Assembly (NCBI GenBank): GCA_029564935.1
Contig: JAKQPD010000159.1
Span: 1-64,000, forward strand
Source of the DNA: Bacteroidota bacterium
GTDB taxonomy: Bacteria > Bacteroidota > Bacteroidia > Bacteroidales > VadinHA17
DNA length: 64,000 bases
Direction: 5' to 3'
The position numbers were made by a program, and so were the translations under genes. Below the pieces are notes generated by a model. That model saw only the letters and a program-made list of their open reading frames with translations. It searched no databases and was not told the origin of the DNA. This document shows, one piece after another, positions 16,866 through 26,527 of this stretch (the first letter of the stretch is position 1; the number at the start of each line of letters is the position of its first letter).

Positions 16866-17173
16866 GATCAGGAAGTTAATCTGTCTAAGTAGAATCAACT
16901 TATCTGATAATAGATAAACAACTTCGCAGTTATTTTGTTTCAAAAACCAGATCCTTGCCAGATACTGAGAATCAGCAATTTTAAAATTATGTGAATGACC
17001 TGTCTTCATAATATGACATGGGAAATATAATAGTGAATTGTCCCCGACAAGATGACAGATCCGGAAATAATCCGGTATTAATCTCAAATTAATGTTGAAT
17101 TATTTTATTACTAATCCGTCTTAATAAAATGAGGATTAATTTTACTCAAAAGGTTTTTCAAAACCGTGGAACA

Positions 17174-18328
17174 ATGATACTCTATTTGCGAAAAATCCGG
17201 ATTCTGATTATTCTTTTATCCTCAGTATTGCCAGGTTGTGAAAAGTCAAATACTTTTTCCCCATCCGGTGATTATTCGGTATTTGCCTGGAATGATCTCG
17301 GCATGCATTGCCTGAATCCAACCTATGACAAACTGGTCATTCTGCCTCCGTATAATAATATCATGGCGCAGGTTGTGAAGCGGGGAGATCCTCCTGAAAT
17401 TATAACATCAGGAATAACGGTGGAGTACAGGCTTATTAACAATACCACATCACATAATAAAAGGGAATACAAAGATTTTTGGGATAGCTCAAACAAGCTT
17501 TTTCAGGTTACTCTGGCTCAAAATATAGGATTGAAAGTACATGGACTTTCAGGGGAGATGGAGACGGCAGGGAATTATTTTGTTGCTGAGGGGATACCAG
17601 TTGTCCCTGTTTACGATGATAATACATGGGATCCTTATCAGATTGCTGAAATAAGTGTCAAAGGGACTGATGGAAAGGTGTTGATTAACACCAGAGCAAC
17701 TGTCCCGACCTCTGATGAGATGAACTGTGCGAAGTGCCATGGGACCAATGCATTTGATGCTATTTTGGCAGAGCATGATTCCGAGAATGGAACCAATTTC
17801 TCAAATCCTTCAGCACAGCCGGTTTTGTGCGCTTCCTGCCATCCCGATCCTGCGCTGGGGATAAATACCGGTTCTGAGATGTATCTTTCACGTGCAATAC
17901 ATGATTCACATGCATCCAGAACAGGGATAGGTTGCTATGACTGCCACCCCGGCGCAACCACAAAATGTTCAAGGAGTATTAAACATACATCGCCGGACGG
18001 CAATTGCACCGAATGCCACGGAAATATGGCTGATGTTGCAGGTACAATTGCTGCCGGACGCGTACCCTGGTCCGGAGAACCTGCCTGTTCCCGGGACGAT
18101 TATCAGTCCAAACAGTATCAGGGATTCACATCCAGAATCAAAACCATTGGCAGTTGCGGTGTGTGCCAAGATAATTCCCGTGGTGTCCAAGATGAACTCA
18201 GCGAATTCAATGAAAAACACGGGGGAGTAAGTCCGGAAAAAAGTACGGGATGTAATGCCTGCCATATCTCTACTCCAACAGCTACAGCAGACTGGCCTCA
18301 TTCCTATTCCTGGAAAAATTCAAATTAA
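17174..18328 (+). CDS. Multiheme c-type cytochrome lipoprotein
   Basis: Using the ATG at 17174 (residue 16 of the longest frame), the product starts MILYLRKIRILIILL...PGC, a lipoprotein signal, so it should sit on the periplasmic or outer-membrane face. In longest-frame numbering five CxxCH heme sites stand at 200 (CAKCH), 234 (CASCH), 269 (CYDCH), 293 (CTECH) and 375 (CNACH). A sixth at 343 reads CGVCQ: its axial His is replaced by Gln. The segment EPAC-SRDDYQSKQYQGF looks shortened, as if a stretch with another heme site were deleted. The N-terminal ~190 residues (FAWNDLGMHCLNPTYDKLV) are a conserved beta-rich extension. A role in electron transfer is inference. Confidence 0.82.
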   Translation: MILYLRKIRILIILLSSVLPGCEKSNTFSPSGDYSVFAWNDLGMHCLNPTYDKLVILPPYNNIMAQVVKRGDPPEIITSGITVEYRLINNTTSHNKREYKDFWDSSNKLFQVTLAQNIGLKVHGLSGEMETAGNYFVAEGIPVVPVYDDNTWDPYQIAEISVKGTDGKVLINTRATVPTSDEMNCAKCHGTNAFDAILAEHDSENGTNFSNPSAQPVLCASCHPDPALGINTGSEMYLSRAIHDSHASRTGIGCYDCHPGATTKCSRSIKHTSPDGNCTECHGNMADVAGTIAAGRVPWSGEPACSRDDYQSKQYQGFTSRIKTIGSCGVCQDNSRGVQDELSEFNEKHGGVSPEKSTGCNACHISTPTATADWPHSYSWKNSN

Positions 18329-18339
18329 CAGCTAAATAA

Positions 18340-18387
18340 AACTACGTATTAAACTACGTATTTTAATACGTAGTTTAATACGTAGTT
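18340..18387. repeat. 48-bp TACGTA palindrome, copy 1
   Basis: TACGTA occurs four times at exact 12-bp steps (starts 18343, 18355, 18367, 18379), and the whole 48 bp folds into a 23-bp perfect stem apart from the centre. A second copy with the same architecture lies at 60948-60995. The six sequence differences between the copies form three compensated pairs. It sits between the cytochrome and the first SRPBCC gene, without a T-run. Confidence 0.8.
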
Positions 18388-18495
18388 GTCATTTTTCGGT
18401 ATTCCTGTTTGAAGGTCTACCAATGAAAGATTTTAAGATACCTTCAGGAACCTTGATGAGCTGAAATATATTATTAAACATTTAAGCTTAATAAA

Positions 18496-18945
18496 ATGTC
18501 AGAGAATAGTGTAACATTACATAGGGTGCTAAAAGCTACTCCCGAAAAGGTTTATCGTGCCTTTGAAGACCCTTATGCATTTTCATGGTGGATTCCTCCG
18601 TATGGATATTTAGGTGTGATTCATCATATGGATTTTAAAGTCGGAGGAAGTTACAAGATGTCATTTATTAACTTTACAACCGGAAACAGCAGCTCTTTTA
18701 GAGGCAAATTTCTGGAAATTAAGCCGAACGAGTTCATTAAATATAATGATAAGTTTGACGATCCGAATTTGCCCGGAGAGATGCAGACCTCAGTCTGGCT
18801 TAAAAAGGTTTCATGCGGGACTGAGCTTAAAGTTACTCAGGAGGGTATCCCATCTGCTATCCCAATAGAAATGTGCTATTTAGGATGGCAGGACTCACTG
18901 GATAAGCTGAAGAAACTGGTTGAACCCGAAATCCCTGACAGTTGA
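18496..18945 (+). CDS. SRPBCC/AHSA1-like protein
   Basis: This 149-residue single-domain member of the AHSA1 group opens with VTLHRVLKATPEKVYRAFED and continues with the fold signature FKVGGSYKMSFINFTTGNSS and WLKKVSCGTELKVTQEGIP; the C-terminal helix is GWQDSLDKLKKLVEP. Cytoplasmic. The next gene is a diverged paralogue 27 bases downstream, so the two form a unit. Function unknown; small-molecule or lipid binding is the family guess. Confidence 0.85.
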   Translation: MSENSVTLHRVLKATPEKVYRAFEDPYAFSWWIPPYGYLGVIHHMDFKVGGSYKMSFINFTTGNSSSFRGKFLEIKPNEFIKYNDKFDDPNLPGEMQTSVWLKKVSCGTELKVTQEGIPSAIPIEMCYLGWQDSLDKLKKLVEPEIPDS

Positions 18946-18972
18946 TAATACGAAACTGAATGTAAAATCAGA

Positions 18973-19446
18973 ATGAAGAACTCAACTCAGAATTCAAGGG
19001 ATATCAAAGCGTCTCTGGAAGAACTCTATGAGGCATTTATTAATCCGGCCGCCCTTGAATCATGGCTTGCACCAGGTGAGATGACTGGGAAAGTGCATAA
19101 TTTTGATCCTAAAGTAGGAGGAAGTTATCAAATGTCACTATATTATCCTCAATCCGAAAAAGAATCTCACGGAAAGACCACCGAAAAGGAAGACAGATTC
19201 ATTGTTAGGTTTGTGGAACTTATTCCCAATAAAAAAATCGTTCAAGCAATAAACTTCGATTCTAACGATCCTGCTTTTTCAGGCGAGATGACTATGGAAG
19301 TTACATTGGAAGCAATAGAGAATGGCACAAGGGTGACATTTTTATTTACAAATATTCCATCAGGTATTCGTCCTGAAGATAATGAAGCCGGCACTATATC
19401 AACTTTAGAAAAGCTGGCTCAATATGTGAATAAGGACCCACTATAA
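18973..19446 (+). CDS. SRPBCC/AHSA1-like protein, paralogue
   Basis: 157 residues with the same fold as the preceding gene: DIKASLEELYEAFINPAALE, WLAPGEMTGKVHNFDPKVGG and SYQMSLYYPQSEKES, ending in a C-terminal helix around GTISTLEKLAQYVNKDPL. The proteins share the VGGSYxMS block, pointing to an old tandem duplication. Function unknown. Confidence 0.83.
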   Translation: MKNSTQNSRDIKASLEELYEAFINPAALESWLAPGEMTGKVHNFDPKVGGSYQMSLYYPQSEKESHGKTTEKEDRFIVRFVELIPNKKIVQAINFDSNDPAFSGEMTMEVTLEAIENGTRVTFLFTNIPSGIRPEDNEAGTISTLEKLAQYVNKDPL

Positions 19447-19666
19447 TCAATCAGAATTGGAAATTTCACCGTGGAAATCATTTAATGTCTTAATGTCATT
19501 GAAGACTTTAGCGAATGACCGGTGGGGATCAGGTATTAATAAGAAAGATTGATGGAATAATACGCTGATCTTTCGTTTATATGTAAACGGATTTCACTCA
19601 AAACCTGGCACCAAACTGGCACCAAAAAAAGGTACAATCTTTAAGGTTGTAACTTCTTGATTTTGA
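19447..19666. other. Non-coding stretch with integrase-arm-like direct repeats
   Basis: No gene seen. TGGCACCAAAC and TGGCACCAAAA form a tandem repeat at about 19613-19627. On the minus strand this reads as TTGGTGCCAG units just outside the tRNA-Met fragment, compatible with arm-type binding sites of a lost tyrosine integrase (inference). Confidence 0.35.
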
Positions 19667-19712
19667 GTGGGTCCAGCTGGGGTCGAACCAGCGATCCCCA
19701 GATTATGAGTCA
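19667..19712 (-). pseudogene. tRNA-Met(CAU) 3' fragment, putative att scar
   Basis: The minus strand reads GACTCATAATCTGG, then GGATC, GCTGGTTCGACCCCAGC and TGGACCCA. That is the 3' part of a Met tRNA from anticodon stem and loop (CTCATAA) through an intact T arm to the acceptor 3' strand and discriminator. The 5' half (acceptor 5' strand and D arm) is absent, so it is not a functional tRNA. Such 3' halves are left when tRNA-targeting integrative elements insert and excise. Confidence 0.75.
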
Positions 19713-19933
19713 GGTGTATTAGATTATAAAAATAAGAAATGATTTTCTTATATTTAACATTTTATCCCAAATCCTCACAATATACTTAGATATTGCCATA
19801 ATTTTTAATAAAAATTTTGGTATTACACATTGAAAATGGGATGGGTTTTATCTATAAACTGTATGTAATTATATATGTAAATAAAATAAATCCATTGCAA
19901 AGATCATAAATACAATGGATTAAAAAAATAATG
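19713..19933. other. AT-rich stretch without recognised features
   Basis: Very AT-rich, no frame of note. It lies between the tRNA-Met fragment and the partial tRNA-Ser repeat and may be residue of a deleted integrative element (inference). Confidence 0.4.
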
Positions 19934-19950
19934 GCGGAGAGAGGGGGATT
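19934..19950 (-). repeat. Duplicate of tRNA-Ser 3' end
   Basis: GCGGAGAGAGGGGGATT is identical to 20120-20136, the last 16 bases of tRNA-Ser(GGA) plus one flanking base, in the same orientation. CGGAGAGAGGGGGATT appears again in the terminator at 24905-24920. It may be an att-type duplication or a mobile terminator module. Confidence 0.6.
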
Positions 19951-19974
19951 ACCTTCGGTGATCCCTAAGGGGGG

Positions 19975-20034
19975 ATCCCTGCAACTTCAAATTACTCCAA
20001 ATTCGCTTTGCTCATTGGGGTTTTTGTTTTTAAT
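19975..20034 (+). repeat. Dispersed hairpin/T-tract element, copy 2
   Basis: It shares ATCCCTGCAACTtCAAATTA, TCGCTTTGCTC and a final TTTTTGTTTTT with 1198-1260. Its first 18 bases from 19981 and its last 18 (to 20034) are inverted copies of 20104-20121 and 20067-20084, so 19981-20121 forms one large inverted repeat around a GC-rich centre. Confidence 0.6.
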
Positions 20035-20070
20035 CTGTCCTCGCTCAGGCGAGCCTGGCTCGGCCTGATT

Positions 20071-20105
20071 AAAAACAAAAACCCGTCAGCTTGCCGGCTG
20101 ACGGG
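20071..20105 (-). terminator. Terminator of tRNA-Ser
   Basis: On the minus strand CCCGTCAGC, loop CGGCAA, GCTGACGGG is followed by TTTTTGTTTTT. The 9-bp GC-rich stem plus T-run starts 16 bases past the tRNA 3' end. Confidence 0.85.
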
Positions 20106-20119
20106 AGTAATTTGAAGTT

Positions 20120-20208
<89 letters not shown>

Positions 20209-20213
20209 CTTCG

Positions 20214-20332
20214 CCCTCCGTAGCTTTAGCGAAGGAGGGATTTGCCCTCCGTAGCTTTCTTTGACATCCGTAGCCTTGGCGAAGGATGTAGCGAAGGAGG
20301 GATTCGCCCTCCGTAGCCTTGGCGAAGGAGGG
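20214..20332. repeat. Cluster of CCTCCGTAGC palindromic repeats
   Basis: Palindromic units of the form CCCTCCGTAGCyTTrGCGAA + GGAGGG occur at 20214-20239 and 20307-20332, with variants between (CATCCGTAGCCTTGGCGAAG at 20265, half units at 20244 and 20289). They fill the gap between the 5' end of tRNA-Ser and the 3' end of ansA. These resemble REP-like intergenic repeats; a looser relative lies at 2882-2918. Confidence 0.8.
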
Positions 20333-20395
20333 CTGTCTCATTATTCTTCCATTTTACGGCGGCGCAAATTACAAAATATTTTGTAAAAAACCCTG

Positions 20396-21433
20396 CTATG
20401 AGATTTCCCCTGCAATAGGTTTCCCAAGACAATCAATAATCTCTTCCCTGGTGCTGCAACTGCCCAGCAGTAACATTAACTTGGTTACCGATGCCTCTGA
20501 TGTGATATCTTTTCCGCTCACAACACCGGCAGCCATCATTTCACGGCTGGTCTCATACAATCCCATTTCAACACTCCCTCCGTGACACTGGGTGACATTG
20601 AAAATTATCCCTCCTTTCCGGATGAATGATTTCAGATCATCCAGGAACCATTCATGTGTCGGGGCATTACCTGATCCGAAAGTCTCAATGATCAGGGCTC
20701 TTAGTCCTTTCGTGTTGATCACTGCTTCAACAAAATGGCGGTTAATCCCGGGAAACAGCTTAAGTATGGCGACATTATTGTCAAATGATTTGTTGACTTT
20801 TAATTTTCTTGTTCCTGCCGGATAATGGATAAGGTTCTCATTGTATTTAATATGTAAACCGGCAAGAGCAAGTGGCGGATAATTCGGAGAATTGAAAGCG
20901 TCAAAATGCTCTGCACTGAATTTGGTGGTCCTGTTCCCGCGAGTAAGTTCATTATCAAAATATATACAGACCTCAGGCACAACCGGAGAACCATTTTTTG
21001 AAGCAGCGGCAATCTCGAGAGAGGTAACAAGATTCTCCCTGCCATCGGTCCGCGGAAGACCAATCGGTAACTGTGATCCGGTGAATATAACTGGTTTTGC
21101 CAGATTTTCAAGCATGAAGCTCAGGGCTGAAGCAGTGTATGCCATTGTGTCGGTACCATGCAGAACGACAAATCCGTCGAAATTGTCATAATTCTTTTCA
21201 ATCGTTTCAGCCAGCTTGACCCAGATATCAGGATCAATATTGGAAGAATCCTTTACCGGATCAAATGAAACCGACTGAAGGTCGAAACCAAAATTGCCGA
21301 TTACCGGTACATGATCGGTAATGTGTTTAAAATCGATAGGTACCAGCGAGCCGGTTTGCCTGTCATGCACCATGCCGATGGTACCGCCTGTATAGATTAT
21401 CAGGACTGAAGTCTCTTTTCCCCGTTTAGCCAT
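20396..21433 (-). CDS. ansA: L-asparaginase (type I, cytoplasmic)
   Basis: 345 residues converting L-asparagine to aspartate and ammonia. The family signatures are VLIIYTGGTIGMV near residue 10 (first catalytic Thr) and VVLHGTDTMAYTASAL near residue 95 (second Thr-Asp). The N-terminal start MAKRGKETSVL has no signal peptide, which fits the cytoplasmic type I. It follows the tatD-type gene by 4 bases and is probably in one operon with the upstream glutamate dehydrogenase, linking amino-acid nitrogen release. Confidence 0.93.
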   Translation of the reverse strand: MAKRGKETSVLIIYTGGTIGMVHDRQTGSLVPIDFKHITDHVPVIGNFGFDLQSVSFDPVKDSSNIDPDIWVKLAETIEKNYDNFDGFVVLHGTDTMAYTASALSFMLENLAKPVIFTGSQLPIGLPRTDGRENLVTSLEIAAASKNGSPVVPEVCIYFDNELTRGNRTTKFSAEHFDAFNSPNYPPLALAGLHIKYNENLIHYPAGTRKLKVNKSFDNNVAILKLFPGINRHFVEAVINTKGLRALIIETFGSGNAPTHEWFLDDLKSFIRKGGIIFNVTQCHGGSVEMGLYETSREMMAAGVVSGKDITSEASVTKLMLLLGSCSTREEIIDCLGKPIAGEIS

Positions 21434-21437
21434 TTGA

Positions 21438-22204
21438 TCATAAATTGAAAAGCCTGCAGGAGTTTTCGAATGTTATAGAAGCAGTCTCTTCCTCACTCAT
21501 TTCAAATATTTCAGCAAGCTTTCTGTTTATGATACAAATATACGAACTCTCATTACGTTTTCCTCTGTAAGGTACGGGTGTAAGATATGGAGAATCGGTT
21601 TCAAGGACAATATTCTGTAATCCCACCTCTTTACAAATGCTCCCCAGCATAGAATTCTTATAAGTGAGCGGGCCTCCAATACCCAGCATAAAACCCATCT
21701 TTACGGCTTTCCGTGCAGACTTATGATCAGCAGAGTATGCATGTAAGACGCCGGTAAGTTTTGAACCTGCAAATTCTTCAAGAACAGAGAATACATCATT
21801 TATTGAATTCCTGGAATGGATCACAACAGGAAGTCCGGTGTTCACTGCATACTCAATTTGTCTCCTGAAAGCTATTATCTGTTCGGCCAGATGAGTTTTG
21901 TCCCAGTAAAGATCTATTCCTATCTCACCTACAGCAATGAATCTGCCCGTAGAAGCCATTCTGATAATTTCATCAAGCTGAGGGCTATAATCTTCTTTAA
22001 CAGAAGTAGGATGCAGGCCGATCATAGGAAAGCAAATATCCCTGAATCTTTCTGCAGCCGAAAGCATTGGTTCTATTGTCTCAATATCTACATTTGGCAT
22101 CAGGAGTTTGCCGACCCCGCTACTGACAGCCCTTCTTACAACTTCTTCCCTGTCGTTGTCAAATTCCTTTAAATAAAGATGAGTATGTGTATCTATGAGT
22201 TGCA

Positions 22205-22205
<1 letters not shown>
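21438..22205 (-). CDS. TatD-family metal-dependent hydrolase
   Basis: 255 residues with an amidohydrolase-type TIM barrel: HxH motif in LIDTHTHLYLKEF, E in VGEIGIDLYWDKT, H in PVVIHSRNS, H in GVLHAYS, and D in VLETDSPYLTP. TatD proteins are Mg2+-dependent 3'-5' exonucleases or general nucleases in DNA repair and RNA quality control. Its ATG overlaps the stop of gdhA (TGATG), and ansA follows directly. Confidence 0.92.
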
Positions 22206-23599
<1,394 letters not shown>

Positions 23600-23715
23600 T
23601 TATATGTAAAAAGGTTTATAATTTTTTCTATAATGGCATTATTTTTTAATTTCTTAAAATCAATGGTTAAAATAGATTGAATTAGTTAAAAACCGACACA
23701 GATATTTTAGAAGTC

Positions 23716-24825
23716 CTAACTTATCCTGTAAATATTACCCGGATAACATTTGACCAGACCTTTCAGTTCCATCTGGAGAAGGATTGCAGAAAGTCTGAAT
23801 ACAGGGATGTTGAGTGATCTGCAGAGAGAATCAATAGAGATTTCTCCCTGCGATGAAACAGATTCGTAGATTAATTTCTCATTCGGATCGAGTTCTGAAA
23901 AAAGGGTTCTCTGGATTGAAGGCTTCGAGTGTTCAGGGATCCAGTTAAGAAAATACTCAACATCGCGATATGATTCAACGAGTGCTGCCTTATTATTTTT
24001 AATGAGGTTATTACACCCGGCCGACCACTGGTCTTCCGGCCGTCCCGGGACTGCCAGTACATCGCGGTTATAGGATGCGGCTATATCGGCAGTTATCAGG
24101 GCACCGCCTTTTATTCCGGATTCCACAATAAGTGTTGAATCCGAGAGGCCGGCAATAATACGGTTCCTCTTAATGAAATTATTTCTTTCCGGAAGTGCAT
24201 CAGACAGGAAATCGCTGAGGAGCCCTCCTTTTTTTATTATAGTTGTTGCTATGGACCAGTGTGCCGAAGGGTATATTGTTTTAAAACCATGACCGAGAAC
24301 AGCAATAGTCTGAAGGTTATTTGCAAGAGCCGATTTGTGAGCAGTAATATCAATTCCATAAGCAAGCCCGCTGACAATGATAAGACCAGGATTGTCAGAT
24401 GCAAGTCCTCCGATTATCTTATCACATAATTCTTTCCCCCGGGGAGTAGCATTCCTTGTCCCTACGACACTGAGTATCCTTGATGTATTAAGATCACAGT
24501 TTCCTTTAAAGAAAAATACAACAGGGGAATCTTCGCACTGTCTCAGACGAAACGGATAATCATCATCAAGATAAAAATACGTAAGGATATTATTCTTTGT
24601 GACATACTCAGATTCCCGTTCAGCTGCTTCAAGGTAGGAGTGGTCAGAAACTGCTTTAGCCAGTTCAGGTCCTATTCCGGGTATTTTGACAAGATTCCTG
24701 TATGCTTCACTGAAAACAGCCTCAACGCTTCCGAGATGTGCAACAAGTTTCCTTGCATTTATATCACCTATTCCGGGAATAAGGCCTAAAGCAATTTTAT
24801 GCTTCAGTAAAATATTTTCAGGCAT
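23716..24825 (-). CDS. dprA: DNA-processing protein DprA
   Basis: 369 residues from MPENILLKHKIALG (ATG at 24825; the longer frame adds an unlikely hydrophobic leader). DprA binds single-stranded DNA and loads RecA in natural transformation. Seen: an N-terminal helix-hairpin-helix/SAM-like region (LIPGIGDINARKLVAHLGSV), the Rossmann core with VVGTRNATPRGKEL, SGLAYGIDITAHKSAL and KRNRIIAGLSD, and a C-terminal winged helix (EISIDSLCRSLNIPVFRLSA). Length is typical. It stands between the two gdh paralogues, on the same strand. Confidence 0.95.
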   Translation of the reverse strand: MPENILLKHKIALGLIPGIGDINARKLVAHLGSVEAVFSEAYRNLVKIPGIGPELAKAVSDHSYLEAAERESEYVTKNNILTYFYLDDDYPFRLRQCEDSPVVFFFKGNCDLNTSRILSVVGTRNATPRGKELCDKIIGGLASDNPGLIIVSGLAYGIDITAHKSALANNLQTIAVLGHGFKTIYPSAHWSIATTIIKKGGLLSDFLSDALPERNNFIKRNRIIAGLSDSTLIVESGIKGGALITADIAASYNRDVLAVPGRPEDQWSAGCNNLIKNNKAALVESYRDVEYFLNWIPEHSKPSIQRTLFSELDPNEKLIYESVSSQGEISIDSLCRSLNIPVFRLSAILLQMELKGLVKCYPGNIYRIS

Positions 24826-24874
24826 ATACAGCGAAATGAGATATGTAAATATAATAAATGTTGAAAGGTTCAAC

Positions 24875-24921
24875 AAAAAAAATCCCCCTCTTTAAGCCGA
24901 ATGACGGAGAGAGGGGGATTT
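24875..24921 (-). terminator. Terminator of the second gdh gene
   Basis: On the minus strand AAATCCCCCTCT pairs with AGAGGGGGATTT (12 bp), followed by a run of T. Its first arm contains the exact 16-mer that forms the 3' end of tRNA-Ser(GGA). Confidence 0.85.
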
Positions 24922-24937
24922 AAAGGGTGTGAGTTTA

Positions 24938-26275
24938 TTATATTACTCCCATATCAAGCATTGAGTTTGCAACTTTCAGGAATCCTGCAATATTAGCTCC
25001 TTTAACATAGTCGATATAGCCATCAGCCTGTTTCCCGTTCCGGCAGCACTGTTCATGAATGTTCTTCATAATTTCGTGGAGTCTGCCATCGACTTCCTGC
25101 TGGTTCCATCTCATTTTCATTGCATTCTGAGTCATTTCCAGTCCTGATGTTGCAACCCCGCCAGCATTGACCGCTTTCCCGGGAGCAAACATAATACTGT
25201 TTCTGATGAATGTTTCAACCGCATCGGGAGTACATCCCATATTTGATACTTCAGCAACCATCATCACACTGTTTTCGAGCAATCTGGCGGCATCCTGTCC
25301 GTTAAGTTCATTCTGGGTTGCACATGGAAGAGCAATATCGACCTTTACTTCCCATGGCTTTTTCCCCGCATGAAATTCAGCACCTTCAAAGACATATGAA
25401 TAAGGTTTGACAATATCCTGGTTTGATGAGCGCAGCTCAAGCATATAATCGATCTTCTTTCCCGATATTCCGTCAGGATCGTACACATAGCCGTCGGGGC
25501 CTGATATTGTGACAACTTTACCTCCGAGTTCTGTTGCCTTAAGCGCTGCGCCCCAGGCCACATTTCCGAAGCCTGAAATGGAAATTGTTTTGCCCTTTAT
25601 TGTCTCTTTCCTTGCAGCAAGCATTTCCTGAACAAAATATATTGCTCCGAAGCCCGTGGCTTCCGGCCTGATCAGCGATCCGCCCCAGTTACTCCCTTTT
25701 CCTGTAAGCACCCCGGTATGATCTCCCTTAAGCCTTTTATACATACCATACAGATATCCTATTTCACGGCCACCGACTCCTATGTCACCTGCCGGAACAT
25801 CTGTTTCCGGACCAATATATTTCCAGAGTTCCAGCATGAATGACTGACAGAATCTCATTACCTCGGCATTTGATTTCCCTTTGGGATCAAAATCTGAGCC
25901 TCCTTTACCTCCGCCCATCGGAAGGGTTGTAAGTGCATTCTTGAATATCTGTTCAAATCCAAGGAATTTGAGGATTGACAGATTTACGCTCGGATGGAAG
26001 CGCAGACCTCCCTTATATGGGCCTATAGCATTGTTAAACTGAACTCTGTAACCAAGGTTAACTTTTACATTTCCTTCATCATCAACCCAGGGTACTTTAA
26101 ACATTATCACCCTGTCAGGCTCAATGATGCGTTCGATGATATTTGCAGATTCAAACTGGGGATTTTCATTATATACCTCCTCGATAGACTCGAGAACTTC
26201 CCTTACTGCCTGAAGATATTCAACCTCTCCCGGATGCTTTTTCTCGAGGTTGTTCAAGATTTTGTCTACGTTCAT
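24938..26275 (-). CDS. gdhA: Glutamate dehydrogenase, paralogue 2
   Basis: 445 residues, clearly homologous to the enzyme at 22205-23545 over the full length: [80 protein letters not shown]. All substrate-site residues are kept, so both copies look active. Two paralogues often split into biosynthetic (NADPH) and catabolic (NADH) roles in Bacteroidota; which is which is not decided here. It has its own terminator, so it is expressed separately from dprA. Confidence 0.95.
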   Translation of the reverse strand: MNVDKILNNLEKKHPGEVEYLQAVREVLESIEEVYNENPQFESANIIERIIEPDRVIMFKVPWVDDEGNVKVNLGYRVQFNNAIGPYKGGLRFHPSVNLSILKFLGFEQIFKNALTTLPMGGGKGGSDFDPKGKSNAEVMRFCQSFMLELWKYIGPETDVPAGDIGVGGREIGYLYGMYKRLKGDHTGVLTGKGSNWGGSLIRPEATGFGAIYFVQEMLAARKETIKGKTISISGFGNVAWGAALKATELGGKVVTISGPDGYVYDPDGISGKKIDYMLELRSSNQDIVKPYSYVFEGAEFHAGKKPWEVKVDIALPCATQNELNGQDAARLLENSVMMVAEVSNMGCTPDAVETFIRNSIMFAPGKAVNAGGVATSGLEMTQNAMKMRWNQQEVDGRLHEIMKNIHEQCCRNGKQADGYIDYVKGANIAGFLKVANSMLDMGVI

Positions 26276-26333
26276 TTTGTAAATATTTAGTTAGTTTTAT
26301 GTAATGCGACTAATTATCATTATTCAATTTATA

Positions 26334-26453
26334 AGTTGGCAGTTGGCAGTTGGCAGTTGGCAAAGAGCAACCACAACTTCAATAGTTGGCAGTTGGCAAA
26401 AGGCAGTTGGCAAATGGTTCTTCCTGCCAACTGCCAACTGTTTACTGCCAACT
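26334..26453. repeat. GTTGGCA heptamer repeat array
   Basis: Seven-base units (AGTTGGC) are repeated three times at 26334-26356 and again at 26383-26412 with spacers. They are followed by the inverted form TGCCAACTGCCAACTG at 26425-26440 and once more at 26446-26453, so long hairpins can form. It lies between the gdh promoter region and the membrane-protein gene. Confidence 0.8.
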
Positions 26454-26527
26454 TGTTATTTGATGCAAAACTGAGACATAGTTTCCTCATTAAAAATGAT
26501 TTAACTCATATTCTGCCCTGAATTAAA

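Noticed and set aside
16863..17087. 74-codon minus-strand frame between ZIP and cytochrome genes
   Set aside because: AT-rich, no start context and no recognisable features; treated as non-coding.
17937..18301. Overlapping frames inside the cytochrome gene
   Set aside because: Shadows of the real frame, which carries the CxxCH motifs.
18340..18387. Rho-independent terminator of the cytochrome gene
   Set aside because: AT-rich stem without a T-run, and the second copy lies between divergent promoters.
19604..19627. Sigma-54-like TGGCAC-N5-TGGC
   Set aside because: Arises from the TGGCACCAAA direct repeat; no gene starts downstream, and the -12 half is wrong.
26334..26453. CRISPR or iteron array of GTTGGCA
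   Set aside because: Heptamers without spacers, no replication or cas gene nearby.
26336..26521. 61-codon frame over the GTTGGCA array
   Set aside because: Translation of the repeat (GSWQLAK units), not a gene.
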